64,000 nucleotides of DNA from an uncultured Bacillaceae bacterium (GCA_937951955.1 CALGAD010000118.1:6798-70797), one strand, 5' to 3'. Positions 8,289-17,365 are shown, counted from the stretch's first letter. Made by a program: numbers and translations. Notes: generated by a model not told the origin, from the sequence alone.

Positions 8289-8303
8289 TGAGAATGCTTC
8301 TCA
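8289..8303. promoter_or_regulatory. Fur-family 7-1-7 box 3
   Basis: TGAGAATGCTTCTCA repeats the half-site of box 2 with one mismatch between arms. It ends 25 bp before the pfeT start codon. Confidence 0.55.
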
Positions 8304-8328
8304 TTTGTAAAAGAAAGGGGCAAACATT

Positions 8329-10263
8329 TTGGAGACAAATATTAATTACTGGCAGCCGAAAGTAAAATTTAATTTCAAGAAGCGATTAAAAGCGTTTTTT
8401 ACAAATACGACACAATTAGAATTTTTCATGGCCGTATTGAGTGGAATTTTGATTGTAATCGGCTGGGTACTCGGTCAGTCTGGATTAGAAACACCTTCCG
8501 TTGTTTTCTTTATCGCAAGCTATTTAATTGGTGGTTATTTCAAAGCCAGAGAAGGAATCACGGAAACGATCAAAAATAAAACATTGAATGTCGAATTTTT
8601 AATGATTTTAGCCGCTATTGGTTCGGCCATCATCGGCTACTGGGAAGAAGGGGCCATTTTAATTTTTATTTTTGCGATGAGCGGTGCCCTAGAATCGTAT
8701 ACGATGAGCAAAAGTCAGCGGGAACTAACGGCATTAATGGATTTGCAACCTCAAGAAGCCTGGCTCATCGAAAACGGTTCAGAACGCCGGGTCCCCGTTG
8801 AGAAGTTGCAGGTTGGTGACCTAATTTTAGTCAAACCGGGTGAGCAAGTATCAGCGGACGGCATTATCGTCCAAGGAAAAACGAGTATTGATGAATCAGC
8901 GATAACGGGCGAATCGATTCCCGTTTTTAAAACTTTGCAAGATGAAGTGTTTGCCGGCACGGTGAATACGAGTGGGGCCATTACGGTCCAGGTGACAAAA
9001 CCAAATCACGAAACCGTGTTTCAAAAAGTCGTCAATCTTATCCAACAGGCGCAAAGCGAACAAACACCATCCCAGCGGTTTATCGATCGTTTTGAATCGA
9101 TTTACGTGTATGTCGTTCTTATGGCAACGGGAATCATGATGTTTCTCCCCCATTATTTATTTGACTGGAGCTGGAATACAACCTTTTATAGAGCCATCGT
9201 ATTGCTCGTTGTTGCCTCACCTTGTGCCGTAGTCGCATCCATTACACCGGCCATCCTTGCAGCCATTTCCAATGGAGCCCGCAACGGTATTCTTTTTAAA
9301 GGCGGAACCCATGTAGAAAGCCTGGGACAATTAAAAGCCATTGCCTTTGATAAAACAGGGACTTTAACCCAGGGTAGACCGGAAGTTACCGATTTCGTTG
9401 TTGCGGAAGAACTGCTAAGTGAAGAGAAAACCATCTTGCAAATGGCCGCCTCCATCGAAAATCAATCGAACCACCCTCTTGCCCGGGCTATCGTTCGCTA
9501 CGCTCAAGAAAGGGAAATCGACAACTTTTTAGAAACGGATTATGTGGAGGATGTAAGCGGCTGGGGAATTCAGGGGAAATTGAAGGGCGAACTGTGGAAG
9601 ATCGGCAAAAAGGATTTTATGGAATTAGCGGATGATTCACATTGGCTTCAACTGATTAACCGCTATGCTGCGGAAGGAAAAACAGCCGTTCTGATTCAAA
9701 AGGATCACCACGTTGTCGGTTTGTTTGCTTTAAAAGATATCGTTCGTTCCGATGCGAAGGAGGCTATCGACGAACTGCAAGCTTTAGGTGTGAAACCGAT
9801 TATGCTCACCGGTGACAATCAACATACCGCACAAAAAATTGCGGAGGATATCGGTATCGCCGACTATATCGCCGAATGCCTTCCAGACGAAAAACTGGAT
9901 AAAGTGAAAGAAATTAAAAATCGCCTCGGTACCACTGCCATGGTCGGTGACGGAATTAACGATGCGCCTGCCCTCGCTACGGCGGATGTCGGCATCGCCA
10001 TGGGTGAAGGAACCGATGTGGCATTGGAGACAGCGGATGTCGTTTTAATGAAAAATAATTTGTTGAAAATTCCGCAAGCCGTTCAACTTTCAAAAAAAAT
10101 GAACCGGATCATCAAGCAAAATCTCGCCTTCTCCATCGCCGTGATTATTTTGCTGATTCTATCGAATTTCACGACCGGGATCGATTTACCATTTGCCGTG
10201 ATCGGTCATGAAGGAAGTACAATCCTTGTTATTTTGAATAGTTTACGATTACTCCGCTCCTGA
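8329..10263 (+). CDS. pfeT: P1B-4 type metal-exporting ATPase, PfeT/ZosA-like
   Basis: 644 residues with no N-terminal CxxC metal-binding domain. The P-type ATPase parts are complete: TGES loop, transmembrane motif SPC (residues 297-299), phosphorylation site DKTGTLT (Asp341), TGDN, and hinge GDGINDAPA. The last helix carries HEGST, which with SPC marks the P1B-4 group. In B. subtilis this protein (ZosA, renamed PfeT) exports ferrous iron and is repressed by PerR and activated by Fur. Fur- and PerR-like boxes upstream here fit that role. The start is UUG at 8329 with AAAGGGG eight bases before it. Single gene with its own terminator. Zinc or cobalt transport cannot be excluded from sequence alone. 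Confidence 0.88.
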   Translation: METNINYWQPKVKFNFKKRLKAFFTNTTQLEFFMAVLSGILIVIGWVLGQSGLETPSVVFFIASYLIGGYFKAREGITETIKNKTLNVEFLMILAAIGSAIIGYWEEGAILIFIFAMSGALESYTMSKSQRELTALMDLQPQEAWLIENGSERRVPVEKLQVGDLILVKPGEQVSADGIIVQGKTSIDESAITGESIPVFKTLQDEVFAGTVNTSGAITVQVTKPNHETVFQKVVNLIQQAQSEQTPSQRFIDRFESIYVYVVLMATGIMMFLPHYLFDWSWNTTFYRAIVLLVVASPCAVVASITPAILAAISNGARNGILFKGGTHVESLGQLKAIAFDKTGTLTQGRPEVTDFVVAEELLSEEKTILQMAASIENQSNHPLARAIVRYAQEREIDNFLETDYVEDVSGWGIQGKLKGELWKIGKKDFMELADDSHWLQLINRYAAEGKTAVLIQKDHHVVGLFALKDIVRSDAKEAIDELQALGVKPIMLTGDNQHTAQKIAEDIGIADYIAECLPDEKLDKVKEIKNRLGTTAMVGDGINDAPALATADVGIAMGEGTDVALETADVVLMKNNLLKIPQAVQLSKKMNRIIKQNLAFSIAVIILLILSNFTTGIDLPFAVIGHEGSTILVILNSLRLLRS

Positions 10264-10270
10264 TTAAAAA

Positions 10271-10297
10271 GGTTCGTCCATTGCGACGAACCGTTTT
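10271..10297 (+). terminator. pfeT terminator
   Basis: Perfect 8-bp stem GGTTCGTC/GACGAACC, six-base loop, then GTTTTCGTTTT. Confidence 0.85.
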
Positions 10298-10391
10298 CGT
10301 TTTAATCTGACTGTATTTGAATGCAAAATAACGTTTTTTATACATTCCTTTCACTAAAAACCATTTTTAGATTGTGTAACTTATATCGAAC

Positions 10392-10559
10392 TCTCGCGGA
10401 AAACAGACTATGTTTCGCAAATATTCATTTTCCTTTCGCGAATTAGATACGATATTTCGCCTTTGTAAAAGGAGCTTTCGCATATTCATCTTTTCTTTTC
10501 GCGGATTGTCATGAAACTTTTGCGGAAATCCTTCCCAGTTTCGCGGGTTTTACCGTACA
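10392..10559. repeat. 21-bp periodic array, TTTCGC type (8 units)
   Basis: Eight degenerate units start at 10392, 10413, 10434, 10455, 10476, 10497, 10518 and 10539, exactly 21 bp apart. Each begins TTTCGC or a one-base variant, often extended to TTTCGCGGAA or TTTCGCGAAT, close to the palindrome TTTCGCGAAA. The other 11-13 bp of each unit are unrelated. The array lies between the converging 3' ends of pfeT and yfkH and contains no gene. Confidence 0.85.
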
Positions 10560-10654
10560 TTGACAAATATTTATTGTGTATCTTCCAAAAATTCCCTCCA
10601 TGTTCTTTTTAAATACGAGAAAACATTAAGAAATCGTTTCAGCAAAACGACATT

Positions 10655-11494
10655 TCAACACGATTCCGTTCGCTTTTTTCTCCGATCCAGGTAGGCATTT
10701 AACTCACCACCTAAAATGACCGTATAGCTTAATAAATAAAGCCAGAGCATTAACACGATCACAACGCCGATACTTCCGTAAGTCACTGTATATGTGGCAA
10801 AATTACTCACATAAAAGGAAAAACCGAGGGAGGATATAATCCATGCGGCGGTGGAAAATAACGCTCCGGGAAAAACCGTTTTACAGGAAATTTTTTTACT
10901 CGGCGTAACGAAATACAAAGCAGTAAAGTTCAAAAACAATATAACAGAACTGATCACCCACCGGAACGATTCCCAAACATGTAAAAAATCGTCTCCTAAA
11001 TGAAATTTACTAAATAAAAGCAAACCAACGTGTTTACCAAATAGCACAAGGAGGAATGCAAATAAAAAGACAATGATCATGACAATGGTTAGCAATACGG
11101 AAATTAAACGAACAATTAAAAAATGCCGTTTCTCTTCTAATTCATATGCCCGGTTCATCACCTGGATAATCGCATTCATCCCCGTTGAAGCGGACCATAG
11201 TGTCACAACTATCCCGATCGATAAGGCCTTTTCACTATTCACACTAATTACTTCCGACAAAACAAACCGTACCGTCCCCATCGCCGGTGCGGGAATAAAA
11301 TCACGAACAAATAATAACAGATTTTCTAATGTGATCGGTAAAACTGGCAAGATGGAGATAAGCGTAAGAATAAGCGGAAACATTGACATTAACAGAAAAT
11401 AAGCGAGCTGGGCGGCATAACCAGATACTTCATGTTCGGCAAGCTGTAGATAAATTTGTTTTCCCCAATTGTACAATTTTTCCCATATTCCCAT
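10655..11494 (-). CDS. yfkH: YihY/UPF0761 family membrane protein (YfkH)
   Basis: 280 residues from ATG 11494 (AGGTGA six bases upstream). The frame continues to 11566, but that stretch overlaps the terminator of yfkI and is unlikely to be coding. Six or so hydrophobic helices and the conserved AAQLAYFLLMSMFPLILTLI and LSEVISVNSEKALSIGIVVT regions place it in the YihY (formerly 'ribonuclease BN') family of inner membrane proteins, whose role is unknown; nuclease activity is no longer attributed to this family. It follows yfkI and yfkJ on the same strand, as in B. subtilis, but a terminator separates it from yfkI. Confidence 0.88.
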   Translation of the reverse strand: MGIWEKLYNWGKQIYLQLAEHEVSGYAAQLAYFLLMSMFPLILTLISILPVLPITLENLLLFVRDFIPAPAMGTVRFVLSEVISVNSEKALSIGIVVTLWSASTGMNAIIQVMNRAYELEEKRHFLIVRLISVLLTIVMIIVFLFAFLLVLFGKHVGLLLFSKFHLGDDFLHVWESFRWVISSVILFLNFTALYFVTPSKKISCKTVFPGALFSTAAWIISSLGFSFYVSNFATYTVTYGSIGVVIVLMLWLYLLSYTVILGGELNAYLDRRKKRTESC

Positions 11495-11521
11495 ACATGT
11501 CACCTGCGATGAAAAAACATG

Positions 11522-11559
11522 ATAAAAAATGGATGTTGGATTTTTCACCCAACACCCAT
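11522..11559 (-). terminator. Terminator after yfkI
   Basis: An 11-bp stem (11529-11539 with 11549-11559) ends in TTTTTT on the minus strand. The one imperfect pair is G-U in the minus-strand RNA but A-C in the other, which shows the direction. Confidence 0.75.
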
Positions 11560-11666
11560 CTGCCATGAATCGATAAAAAACAAAGCTTATTCATCATTTT
11601 TTACCGATTATCAAATTCTATTCACTTTCGTAGTGGAATGTTCCCGCACTAGAACATTTTGGAAAA

Positions 11667-12017
11667 TCAAATCACAACATCTGTACCGGCTGTATCTTCC
11701 CGTTCATCAATGAAAGTATTCTTTGTCTCGCGGATTAATTGGCCAGTCTCCTCGCCCAGTTCTTTAATTTCCCGGGCCTTTTCGACAATAAAACGGATAT
11801 CATCGTTTACTTCCTGATAGGCACGCTGGAGCCCGTCCACTTTTTCTTGAATCTCACTCCAGGTCGCTTGTGGATTTGTTACGGCATCCCACACTTTTGT
11901 GCCTATCTTCTTTCCTGTCTTTACGACTTCCTCCCGGGTTTCGGAGTCAAACAACGTGATGGCTCCACCGACGAGAGCACCGATCAGCATACCTTTTGCG
12001 AGTTTTTTCATCCCCAT
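11667..12017 (-). CDS. yfkI: YtxH-domain protein (YfkI)
   Basis: 116 residues. A short Gly/Ala-rich hydrophobic segment (KGMLIGALVGGAITLF, residues 8-23) is followed by the YtxH-type Ser-Glu-Thr-Arg motif and a long charged helical region likely to be a coiled coil. YtxH proteins are small envelope or stress proteins of unknown mechanism. It begins nine bases after the yfkJ stop, so the two are cotranscribed. Confidence 0.82.
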   Translation of the reverse strand: MGMKKLAKGMLIGALVGGAITLFDSETREEVVKTGKKIGTKVWDAVTNPQATWSEIQEKVDGLQRAYQEVNDDIRFIVEKAREIKELGEETGQLIRETKNTFIDEREDTAGTDVVI

Positions 12018-12026
12018 CGTTTCACC

Positions 12027-12503
12027 TCAATTCCACTCTTCGTCCTTCTTAATTTGCTCGAGTAACGCACGGCAGCCTTCTTGAACTAGTGTATAGACAT
12101 AATCAAAATTCCCCGTGTAGTAAGGGTCCGGAATATCTTTATCCTTTCGCTCCGGAACGAGATCGAGTAAACGGAAAATTTTCGCTGTAGCTCCTTGGTC
12201 CTTTTCAATTTCTTCAATATCCGCCAGGTTTTCGGAATCCATGGCGACTATGTAATCAAAGTTCTTTAAATCTTCTTTCCGTATTTGTCTTGCGAAAATT
12301 CCTTCGCTGGAGATTTGCTTTTCTTCTAATATTTGTAATGTGCCTGAATGAGGTCGTTTCCCTTCATGCCAGCCACCAATTCCTGCCGAGTCAATATGAA
12401 ATCGATCTTCTATTCCTTCTTTTTTCACCATATCGCGGAAAACCGCCTCTGCCATCGGTGACCGACAAATATTTCCTAAGCAGACAAAAAGCACTTTTAC
12501 CAT
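12027..12503 (-). CDS. yfkJ: Low-molecular-weight protein tyrosine phosphatase (YfkJ)
   Basis: 158 residues, the normal size of the family. The catalytic P-loop CLGNICRS (nucleophile Cys8, Arg14, pattern C-X5-R) opens the protein, and the general-acid loop PDPYY is present near residue 123. The enzyme hydrolyses phosphotyrosine in the cytoplasm; B. subtilis YfkJ is an active tyrosine phosphatase linked to ethanol-stress resistance. It leads a yfkJ-yfkI operon and is divergent from yfkK. Confidence 0.92.
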   Translation of the reverse strand: MVKVLFVCLGNICRSPMAEAVFRDMVKKEGIEDRFHIDSAGIGGWHEGKRPHSGTLQILEEKQISSEGIFARQIRKEDLKNFDYIVAMDSENLADIEEIEKDQGATAKIFRLLDLVPERKDKDIPDPYYTGNFDYVYTLVQEGCRALLEQIKKDEEWN

Positions 12504-12653
12504 TTGTTACCCTCCACTTTCATGACGATTTAAACCCACACATTCATTGAATCATGTTATCTATAAAAAGCAAAGAGTTATTCAAAACAACATCTTTTCA
12601 TCGCAAAAAAGAATATGATATTCTTAGGGAAAGATGGCAAAGGAGGAGCCTTT

Positions 12654-12878
12654 TTGGATTTATCAGTAAAAAGTCGCGAAAACCTCGACTATATGGTGAC
12701 AAGTATTTACGAAAAACTAAAAATGATTAATATCGACACGGTGATGCGTACACCGTATTCGGAAGAACATTACGATAAGATTTATCAGATCTACCGTTAT
12801 GTTTCCGGACGAACGAGTTTTTCTCCGAGTGAAATGCAAGCAATCGCGGAGGAACTGGGAAGTTTACGAAAAGAATAA
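12654..12878 (+). CDS. yfkK: UPF0435/DUF1128 protein (YfkK)
   Basis: 74 residues. The frame reaches back to 12615, but AAAGGAGGAG at 12639-12648 and the family N terminus fix the start at the UUG of 12654 (reads MDLSVKSRENLDYM). The conserved YEKLKMINIDTVM and SEMQAIAEELGSLRK segments identify DUF1128/UPF0435, a small helical family limited to Bacilli with no known function. It stands divergent to yfkJ and ends at a terminator shared with map. Confidence 0.88.
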   Translation: MDLSVKSRENLDYMVTSIYEKLKMINIDTVMRTPYSEEHYDKIYQIYRYVSGRTSFSPSEMQAIAEELGSLRKE

Positions 12879-12941
12879 TTGAACATAACGATTCCTTTTA
12901 AGTATACCTGTAATTGGAATATCCATCTTCATCTAGCTAAG

Positions 12942-12977
12942 AAAACCCGCAAATCACATTGAATTTGCGGGTTTTTA
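12942..12977. terminator. Bidirectional terminator between yfkK and map
   Basis: Stem AAACCCGCAAAT with ATTTGCGGGTTT, T-rich on the plus side and A-rich on the other. Confidence 0.85.
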
Positions 12978-12984
12978 TTAATAA

Positions 12985-13749
12985 CTAGTCTTCATCCACC
13001 TCGTCCTGTTCCGTTAAAATCAGTGGACCGTCTTTCGTAATGGCAATCGTATGTTCATATTGGGCTGAGTTACTTCCATCTGCCGTATAAGCAGTCCAGC
13101 CATTCGGATCCATTTTTGTAAAATAGTGTCCGATGTTTACCATCGGCTCAATCGTAATGACCATACCTTCTTTCAAACGCGGCCCTTTGCCTGGCTGGCC
13201 ATAATGCGGGACATCCGGTTTTTCATGCATCGACTGACCGATTCCGTGACCGATAAAGTCGCGAACGACAGAAAAACCTTCGCCCTCGACATACGTTTGA
13301 ATGGCATGACCGATATCGCCGATCCGGTTTCCGATAACCGCCTGCTCAATACCGAGATACAGCGCTTTTTTTGTCACTTCGAGCAACTTCTTGTCCGTCT
13401 CAGAAATTTCCCCGACCGGATACGTCCAGGCGGAATCAGCTAATGCTCCATTTAAATTAACAACCATATCGATCGTTACGATATCGCCATTTTTTAACGG
13501 TTCTTTCCGCGGAAAACCGTGACACACTTCATCATTGATGCTGGCGCAAGTCGCAAATTTGTATCCGCGATACCCCTTTTGTTCCGGTGTCGCTCCGTGT
13601 TTGGCCAAAAAGTCTTCAACAAATTCTTCAATCTCCCAGGTCGTAATCCCCGGTTTAATGAGTTTGGCAATTTCTTTATGACAACGGGCGAGAAGCTGAC
13701 CCGCTTTATGCATATTTTCAATTTCCCGTTTCGATTTTAATACGATCAT
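12985..13749 (-). CDS. map: Type I methionine aminopeptidase
   Basis: 254 residues from ATG 13749 (GAAGGCGGTG upstream); the 13 further codons of the frame have no better start. The five metal ligands of the pita-bread fold are visible: Asp in TIDMVVNLNG, Asp in LADSAWT, His in GHGIGQSMHEKP, Glu in TIEPMV and Glu in QYEHTIAIT. The enzyme removes the initiator Met from nascent proteins. Length and position near yfk genes suggest orthology to YflG/MapB rather than to the essential Map of the ribosomal cluster. Monocistronic. Confidence 0.93.
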   Translation of the reverse strand: MIVLKSKREIENMHKAGQLLARCHKEIAKLIKPGITTWEIEEFVEDFLAKHGATPEQKGYRGYKFATCASINDEVCHGFPRKEPLKNGDIVTIDMVVNLNGALADSAWTYPVGEISETDKKLLEVTKKALYLGIEQAVIGNRIGDIGHAIQTYVEGEGFSVVRDFIGHGIGQSMHEKPDVPHYGQPGKGPRLKEGMVITIEPMVNIGHYFTKMDPNGWTAYTADGSNSAQYEHTIAITKDGPLILTEQDEVDED

Positions 13750-13883
13750 ATTTACACCGCCTTCTATTCCTACCTTTTTTTCCTTCATTTATTATAGCAC
13801 AATACTTTCAAATTCCTTCCCGCAAATCCTGGCAAAAATTACAAGTCAGTTCCTCATTGTATTTTAAATGAGTTTACCGGATT

Positions 13884-14258
13884 TTAAAACAATTTTCTTT
13901 CTATCTTGCTCTGATATTGTTTGAAAACCGATGAATTGGTCGGGATGCGTCGTTTCGACAGGAAAGCTTGATATTCGATTAATTTTTTGGATAATCGTTT
14001 TTGATAGATCGACCGTTCCTTTTGATCAGACGTCTTTTTCAATAAATCTTCTATCGTTAACAATTCCTTGTGAAATTGCCGTTCTTTATCATCGACATAC
14101 CCTGCATTTTTCAAAATGGTATAAGCCATTCGTAATTCCCCTGGTATGCCATCTAAATACCCCAGGTCTAATGGTTTGCCCGTTCCGGAAAGATCCTCAA
14201 ACTCGCCTTCTTCGTACGCTTTTTTAATTCTTTCCTCGACAATATGCGAAAAATCCAT
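13884..14258 (-). CDS. DUF1992 (DnaJ C28 homology domain) protein
   Basis: 124 residues from ATG 14258, with GGGTGGGAG just before it; the longer frame to 14324 has no ribosome binding site. The sequence VEERIKKAYEEGEFEDLSGT, GKPL and the following DGIPGELRMAYTILKNAGY is the DUF1992 signature, also found in eukaryotic DNAJC28. No J-domain HPD motif is present. A helical, basic C terminus (KRRIPTNSS) follows. Function is not known. It is divergent from ampS. Confidence 0.82.
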   Translation of the reverse strand: MDFSHIVEERIKKAYEEGEFEDLSGTGKPLDLGYLDGIPGELRMAYTILKNAGYVDDKERQFHKELLTIEDLLKKTSDQKERSIYQKRLSKKLIEYQAFLSKRRIPTNSSVFKQYQSKIERKLF

Positions 14259-14335
14259 CGTTCTCCCACCCTTCTCTTCCATTATACGTCTTATTCTGCA
14301 GATTTTGCATATTCCAAGACCCACTTACAAATTTT

Positions 14336-14344
14336 TGCTATAAT
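14336..14344 (+). promoter_or_regulatory. Extended -10 promoter of ampS
   Basis: TGCTATAAT is a consensus extended -10; no good -35 accompanies it. It lies 39 bp before the ampS start codon. Confidence 0.6.
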
Positions 14345-14382
14345 TACGTCATAATGTTGGAAATAAATTAGGAGGAAACGGA

Positions 14383-15621
14383 ATGAGTACTTTTGAAAAA
14401 CATTTAGAAAAATACGCGGAAGTTGCCGTGAAAGTGGGCGTCAATATCCAAAAAGGACAAACACTTTTTATCCGCAGTGATATCGAAGTGGCTCCCTTTG
14501 TTCGGAAAGTCGTCGAAGCCGCCTACAATCAGGGGGCAAAACATGTCTATGTCGAATGGAACGATACAGAAGTATCGAAATTAAAATACACCCTCGCCCC
14601 CGATGAAGCCTTTGAAGAGTTTCCACAGTGGCGGGCCAACGCAATGATTGAACTTGCAGAACAAAATGCCGCCTTCATGTCCATTGTTTCTACTGACCCT
14701 GATGCATTAAAGGGTGTCGATCCGAACCGGATAGCTACTTTTAATAAAGTCGCCGGAAAAGCATTGAAAAAATATAGCGATTATGTACAAGCAGATAAAA
14801 TAAGCTGGACAGTCATCGCCGCGGCCTCCAAAGCATGGGCCGATAAAGTGTTTTCGGACCTTCCCGAAACGGAACGGGTCGGCCGCTTATGGGATGAAAT
14901 TTTCCGGGCTACCCGCGTGTACGAAGAAGATCCGGTTGCTGCATGGCAAAAACACGATGAAAACTTGCGCAAACTGGCCGACTATTTAACGAAAAAACAA
15001 TATACAGCACTCCATTATACAGCACCCGGTACCGACTTAACGATTGGTTTACCAAAAAATCATCTCTGGATCGGCGGCGGTAGCGTCAATGAAAAAGGTG
15101 CTGCATTTATGGCCAATATTCCAACAGAAGAAGTTTTCACGGCCCCCGATCGGAATCGCGTCGACGGATATGTAACAAGTACCAAGCCGTTAAGCTATGC
15201 AGGGAATTTAATCGAAAACTTTACCGTTACTTTTAAAGATGGTCAAATCGTGGATGTGAAAGCGGAAAAAGGCGAAGAAATCTTGCGTAATTTAATTCAG
15301 GCAGATGAAGGAGCCCGTTATCTGGGAGAGGTTGCCCTTGTACCGCATGATTCACCGATATCCCAATCGAACGTATTGTTCTATAATACCCTGTTTGACG
15401 AAAATGCATCCAACCATATCGCCATCGGTTCTGCCTATGCATTTTGTCTTGAAGGCGGAAAAGAAATGGAGCGAGATGAGCTATTGAAAAACGGCATCAA
15501 CGACAGCATTGTGCACGTTGACTTCATGATCGGTTCGAAAGAAATGGATATTGACGGCGTCACTGCTGACGGCAAAAAAGAACCGGTATTCCGCAATGGA
15601 AACTGGGCTTTCGAGTTATAA
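14383..15621 (+). CDS. ampS: M29 family aminopeptidase AmpS/PepS
   Basis: 412 residues, the usual length of the M29 (thermophilic aminopeptidase T) family. The N-terminal AEVAVKVGVNIQKGQTLFI and the C-terminal metal-binding region are typical: Glu in LGEVALVPHDSPISQSN, the SNHIAIGSAYAF segment and IHVDFMIGS-type DFMIG. It is a cytoplasmic two-metal exopeptidase that trims peptides with broad specificity. Ribosome binding site AGGAGG at 14371-14376. Single gene, own promoter and terminator. Confidence 0.92.
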   Translation: MSTFEKHLEKYAEVAVKVGVNIQKGQTLFIRSDIEVAPFVRKVVEAAYNQGAKHVYVEWNDTEVSKLKYTLAPDEAFEEFPQWRANAMIELAEQNAAFMSIVSTDPDALKGVDPNRIATFNKVAGKALKKYSDYVQADKISWTVIAAASKAWADKVFSDLPETERVGRLWDEIFRATRVYEEDPVAAWQKHDENLRKLADYLTKKQYTALHYTAPGTDLTIGLPKNHLWIGGGSVNEKGAAFMANIPTEEVFTAPDRNRVDGYVTSTKPLSYAGNLIENFTVTFKDGQIVDVKAEKGEEILRNLIQADEGARYLGEVALVPHDSPISQSNVLFYNTLFDENASNHIAIGSAYAFCLEGGKEMERDELLKNGINDSIVHVDFMIGSKEMDIDGVTADGKKEPVFRNGNWAFEL

Positions 15622-15630
15622 TTACGAAAG

Positions 15631-15667
15631 AAAACTCCGAAAACACCCTTTGTTTTCGGAGTTTTTT
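15631..15667 (+). terminator. ampS terminator
   Basis: Long stem AACTCCGAAAACA with its complement and TTTTTT. Confidence 0.9.
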
Positions 15668-15732
15668 ATGCTCAGTTTAATGAAATGTTACACGCTTCGG
15701 TGATATTAACCCTTCCCTTCACCCCCGCTCAA

Positions 15733-17064
15733 TTACCGTTCATCATGCATCTTTTGCCAAGTTAATGTCGCTGGAATCCCGATTTTCTTACAAACCGTTA
15801 AATAATGAAGCAACATCACGAGCAAAGCTCCCGTGTTTAAACCGATAATAACACCATCCATTTGAAAGGCAGGATTGACACCGAATAGCCAGATTAAAGT
15901 AAAAATGACGACAGCCTCCCAAATATTGTGTAAAAATACGTCTTTGACTAAACCGAGGGCAATTAAAAAAGCCTGTAAAGGAAATGTAAAATAGTGGAGA
16001 AGGAAATAGGGCCACATTAGTTGTAAATAATAAGGGGCCACCGGACTCGAAACGAACAACCTCGTTAAAGGTTCAGCAAAACTATAGAAAAACACACAAA
16101 CGGGAATACCATATAAAGAAGTAAGAAGAATAACCTGGCGTAAAAGCCGGATCAGTTTTCCTCGATCGCCACTGCGATAAGCACTCGCCACATTCGGAAT
16201 CAACACGACCATAAAGGAATGGGCGATAAATGCAGGGAAAAAGCCGATGGAAAAGACAACACCTGTTATGATTCCGAATTGCTCGGTTGCCTCTAAAGCA
16301 CTTAGTCCGGAAGCAATTAACACCCCTTGAATATAAAACGGTTTAATCGCGTTTACGAGGGAATTAAAAATACGCATCGATGCGGTCGGGATAGAAATCG
16401 ATAACAATTCCCGCATCAAAGTGCTTTTATTATATTGTCTTATTCCTTTAAGAGATTTTAATTTACGTAATTGCAAAAGAAATGTACTTAATAAATAAAC
16501 TAAAGCAAGGATTTCCGCCCCAATGATGGCAAAGATTGCGAATAAAATAGAAATTTCTAAAGGAACGACAAAAAACTGAAAGAATAGTAGCAAAAGAAAT
16601 AATTGCATCGCCTTGCTGAGCAAGTTGGCAATCGCGATTTTCCCCATTCTCTGGACCCCGATAAAATATCCGCGAATGATGGATGACAACAATACTAATG
16701 GAATGAGGAATAATATAAGCCAGCGTACAAGGAAATGAATCTCTGAAAAAACAGGAAAAACGAGAAAAAGAACTGTACCCAAGACGATTAAACATAAAAT
16801 AAAAAGAAAGCCCATTTGACCGGCAATGTGGATGATGGAATAATGCGCCTCTTCTTCCCGTTCCGCTACGAACTTTGACACCGCGATATCCAGTTCTAAA
16901 CTGGCTAAAATCGCAACAAATCCAATGATCGGTAAAATCGACATGTATTTCCCGAGCCAGTATTCCCCCAAATATTTTGCTAGTACGAGGTTAATAAAAA
17001 ACTCGATACATTCTCCGATAAAAGCCGTGCTTGCTAATAGTAATGTTGCCCGCAATAAACCCAT
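15733..17064 (-). CDS. Polysaccharide/lipid flippase of the MurJ/SpoVB type
   Basis: About 443 residues from ATG 17064, where the first membrane helix (MGLLRATLLLASTAF) begins; the frame runs 51 codons further upstream but that part does not look like a family N terminus. Around 12-14 hydrophobic helices, a charged loop KFVAEREEEAHYSI and the RGYFIGVQRMGKIAIANLLSK-like segment fit the PST/MVF group (SpoVB, YkvU, polysaccharide exporters). Members flip lipid-linked glycans across the membrane. Which glycan is unclear; a sporulation role as for SpoVB/YkvU is possible. Isolated gene, divergent from pflB. Confidence 0.75.
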   Translation of the reverse strand: MGLLRATLLLASTAFIGECIEFFINLVLAKYLGEYWLGKYMSILPIIGFVAILASLELDIAVSKFVAEREEEAHYSIIHIAGQMGFLFILCLIVLGTVLFLVFPVFSEIHFLVRWLILFLIPLVLLSSIIRGYFIGVQRMGKIAIANLLSKAMQLFLLLLFFQFFVVPLEISILFAIFAIIGAEILALVYLLSTFLLQLRKLKSLKGIRQYNKSTLMRELLSISIPTASMRIFNSLVNAIKPFYIQGVLIASGLSALEATEQFGIITGVVFSIGFFPAFIAHSFMVVLIPNVASAYRSGDRGKLIRLLRQVILLTSLYGIPVCVFFYSFAEPLTRLFVSSPVAPYYLQLMWPYFLLHYFTFPLQAFLIALGLVKDVFLHNIWEAVVIFTLIWLFGVNPAFQMDGVIIGLNTGALLVMLLHYLTVCKKIGIPATLTWQKMHDER

Positions 17065-17300
17065 GTAGACGCCTGCTCTCTTCAATATTCTATATCTATC
17101 TTTATGAGACAAGCTGGAAAAATATGATGTATAACAGATTGGTACATGATAGATAATTATATTAATACAAACATATGTTCTGAAAAAGGCTGCTAATTGT
17201 GAAAAATTTATTAACATTGATCTTTTTCACCCGATAATAGGCAATTTTAAAGCATTTCCACCTTTTCTTTTTTTCACAATAGTGGTATATTATTACTAGA

Positions 17301-17325
17301 AAGATTGTTAATAATTACACAATCT
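17301..17325. promoter_or_regulatory. Putative Rex site upstream of pflB
   Basis: TTGTTAATAATTACACAA (17305-17322) agrees with the Gram-positive Rex consensus TTGTGAAWWWWTTCACAA at 16 of 18 positions and sits inside a longer dyad with 8-bp arms AAGATTGT/ACAATCTT. Rex releases DNA at high NADH, which would fit induction of pflBA without oxygen. Confidence 0.55.
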
Positions 17326-17365
17326 TTTAAACCTGTATTAATAAAAAAATGCATTTTTCTTGAAA

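Noticed and set aside
10392..10559. CRISPR array
   Set aside because: The period is 21 bp, conserved cores are only 6-10 bp, there are no true repeats plus unique spacers of 30 bp or more, and no cas genes.
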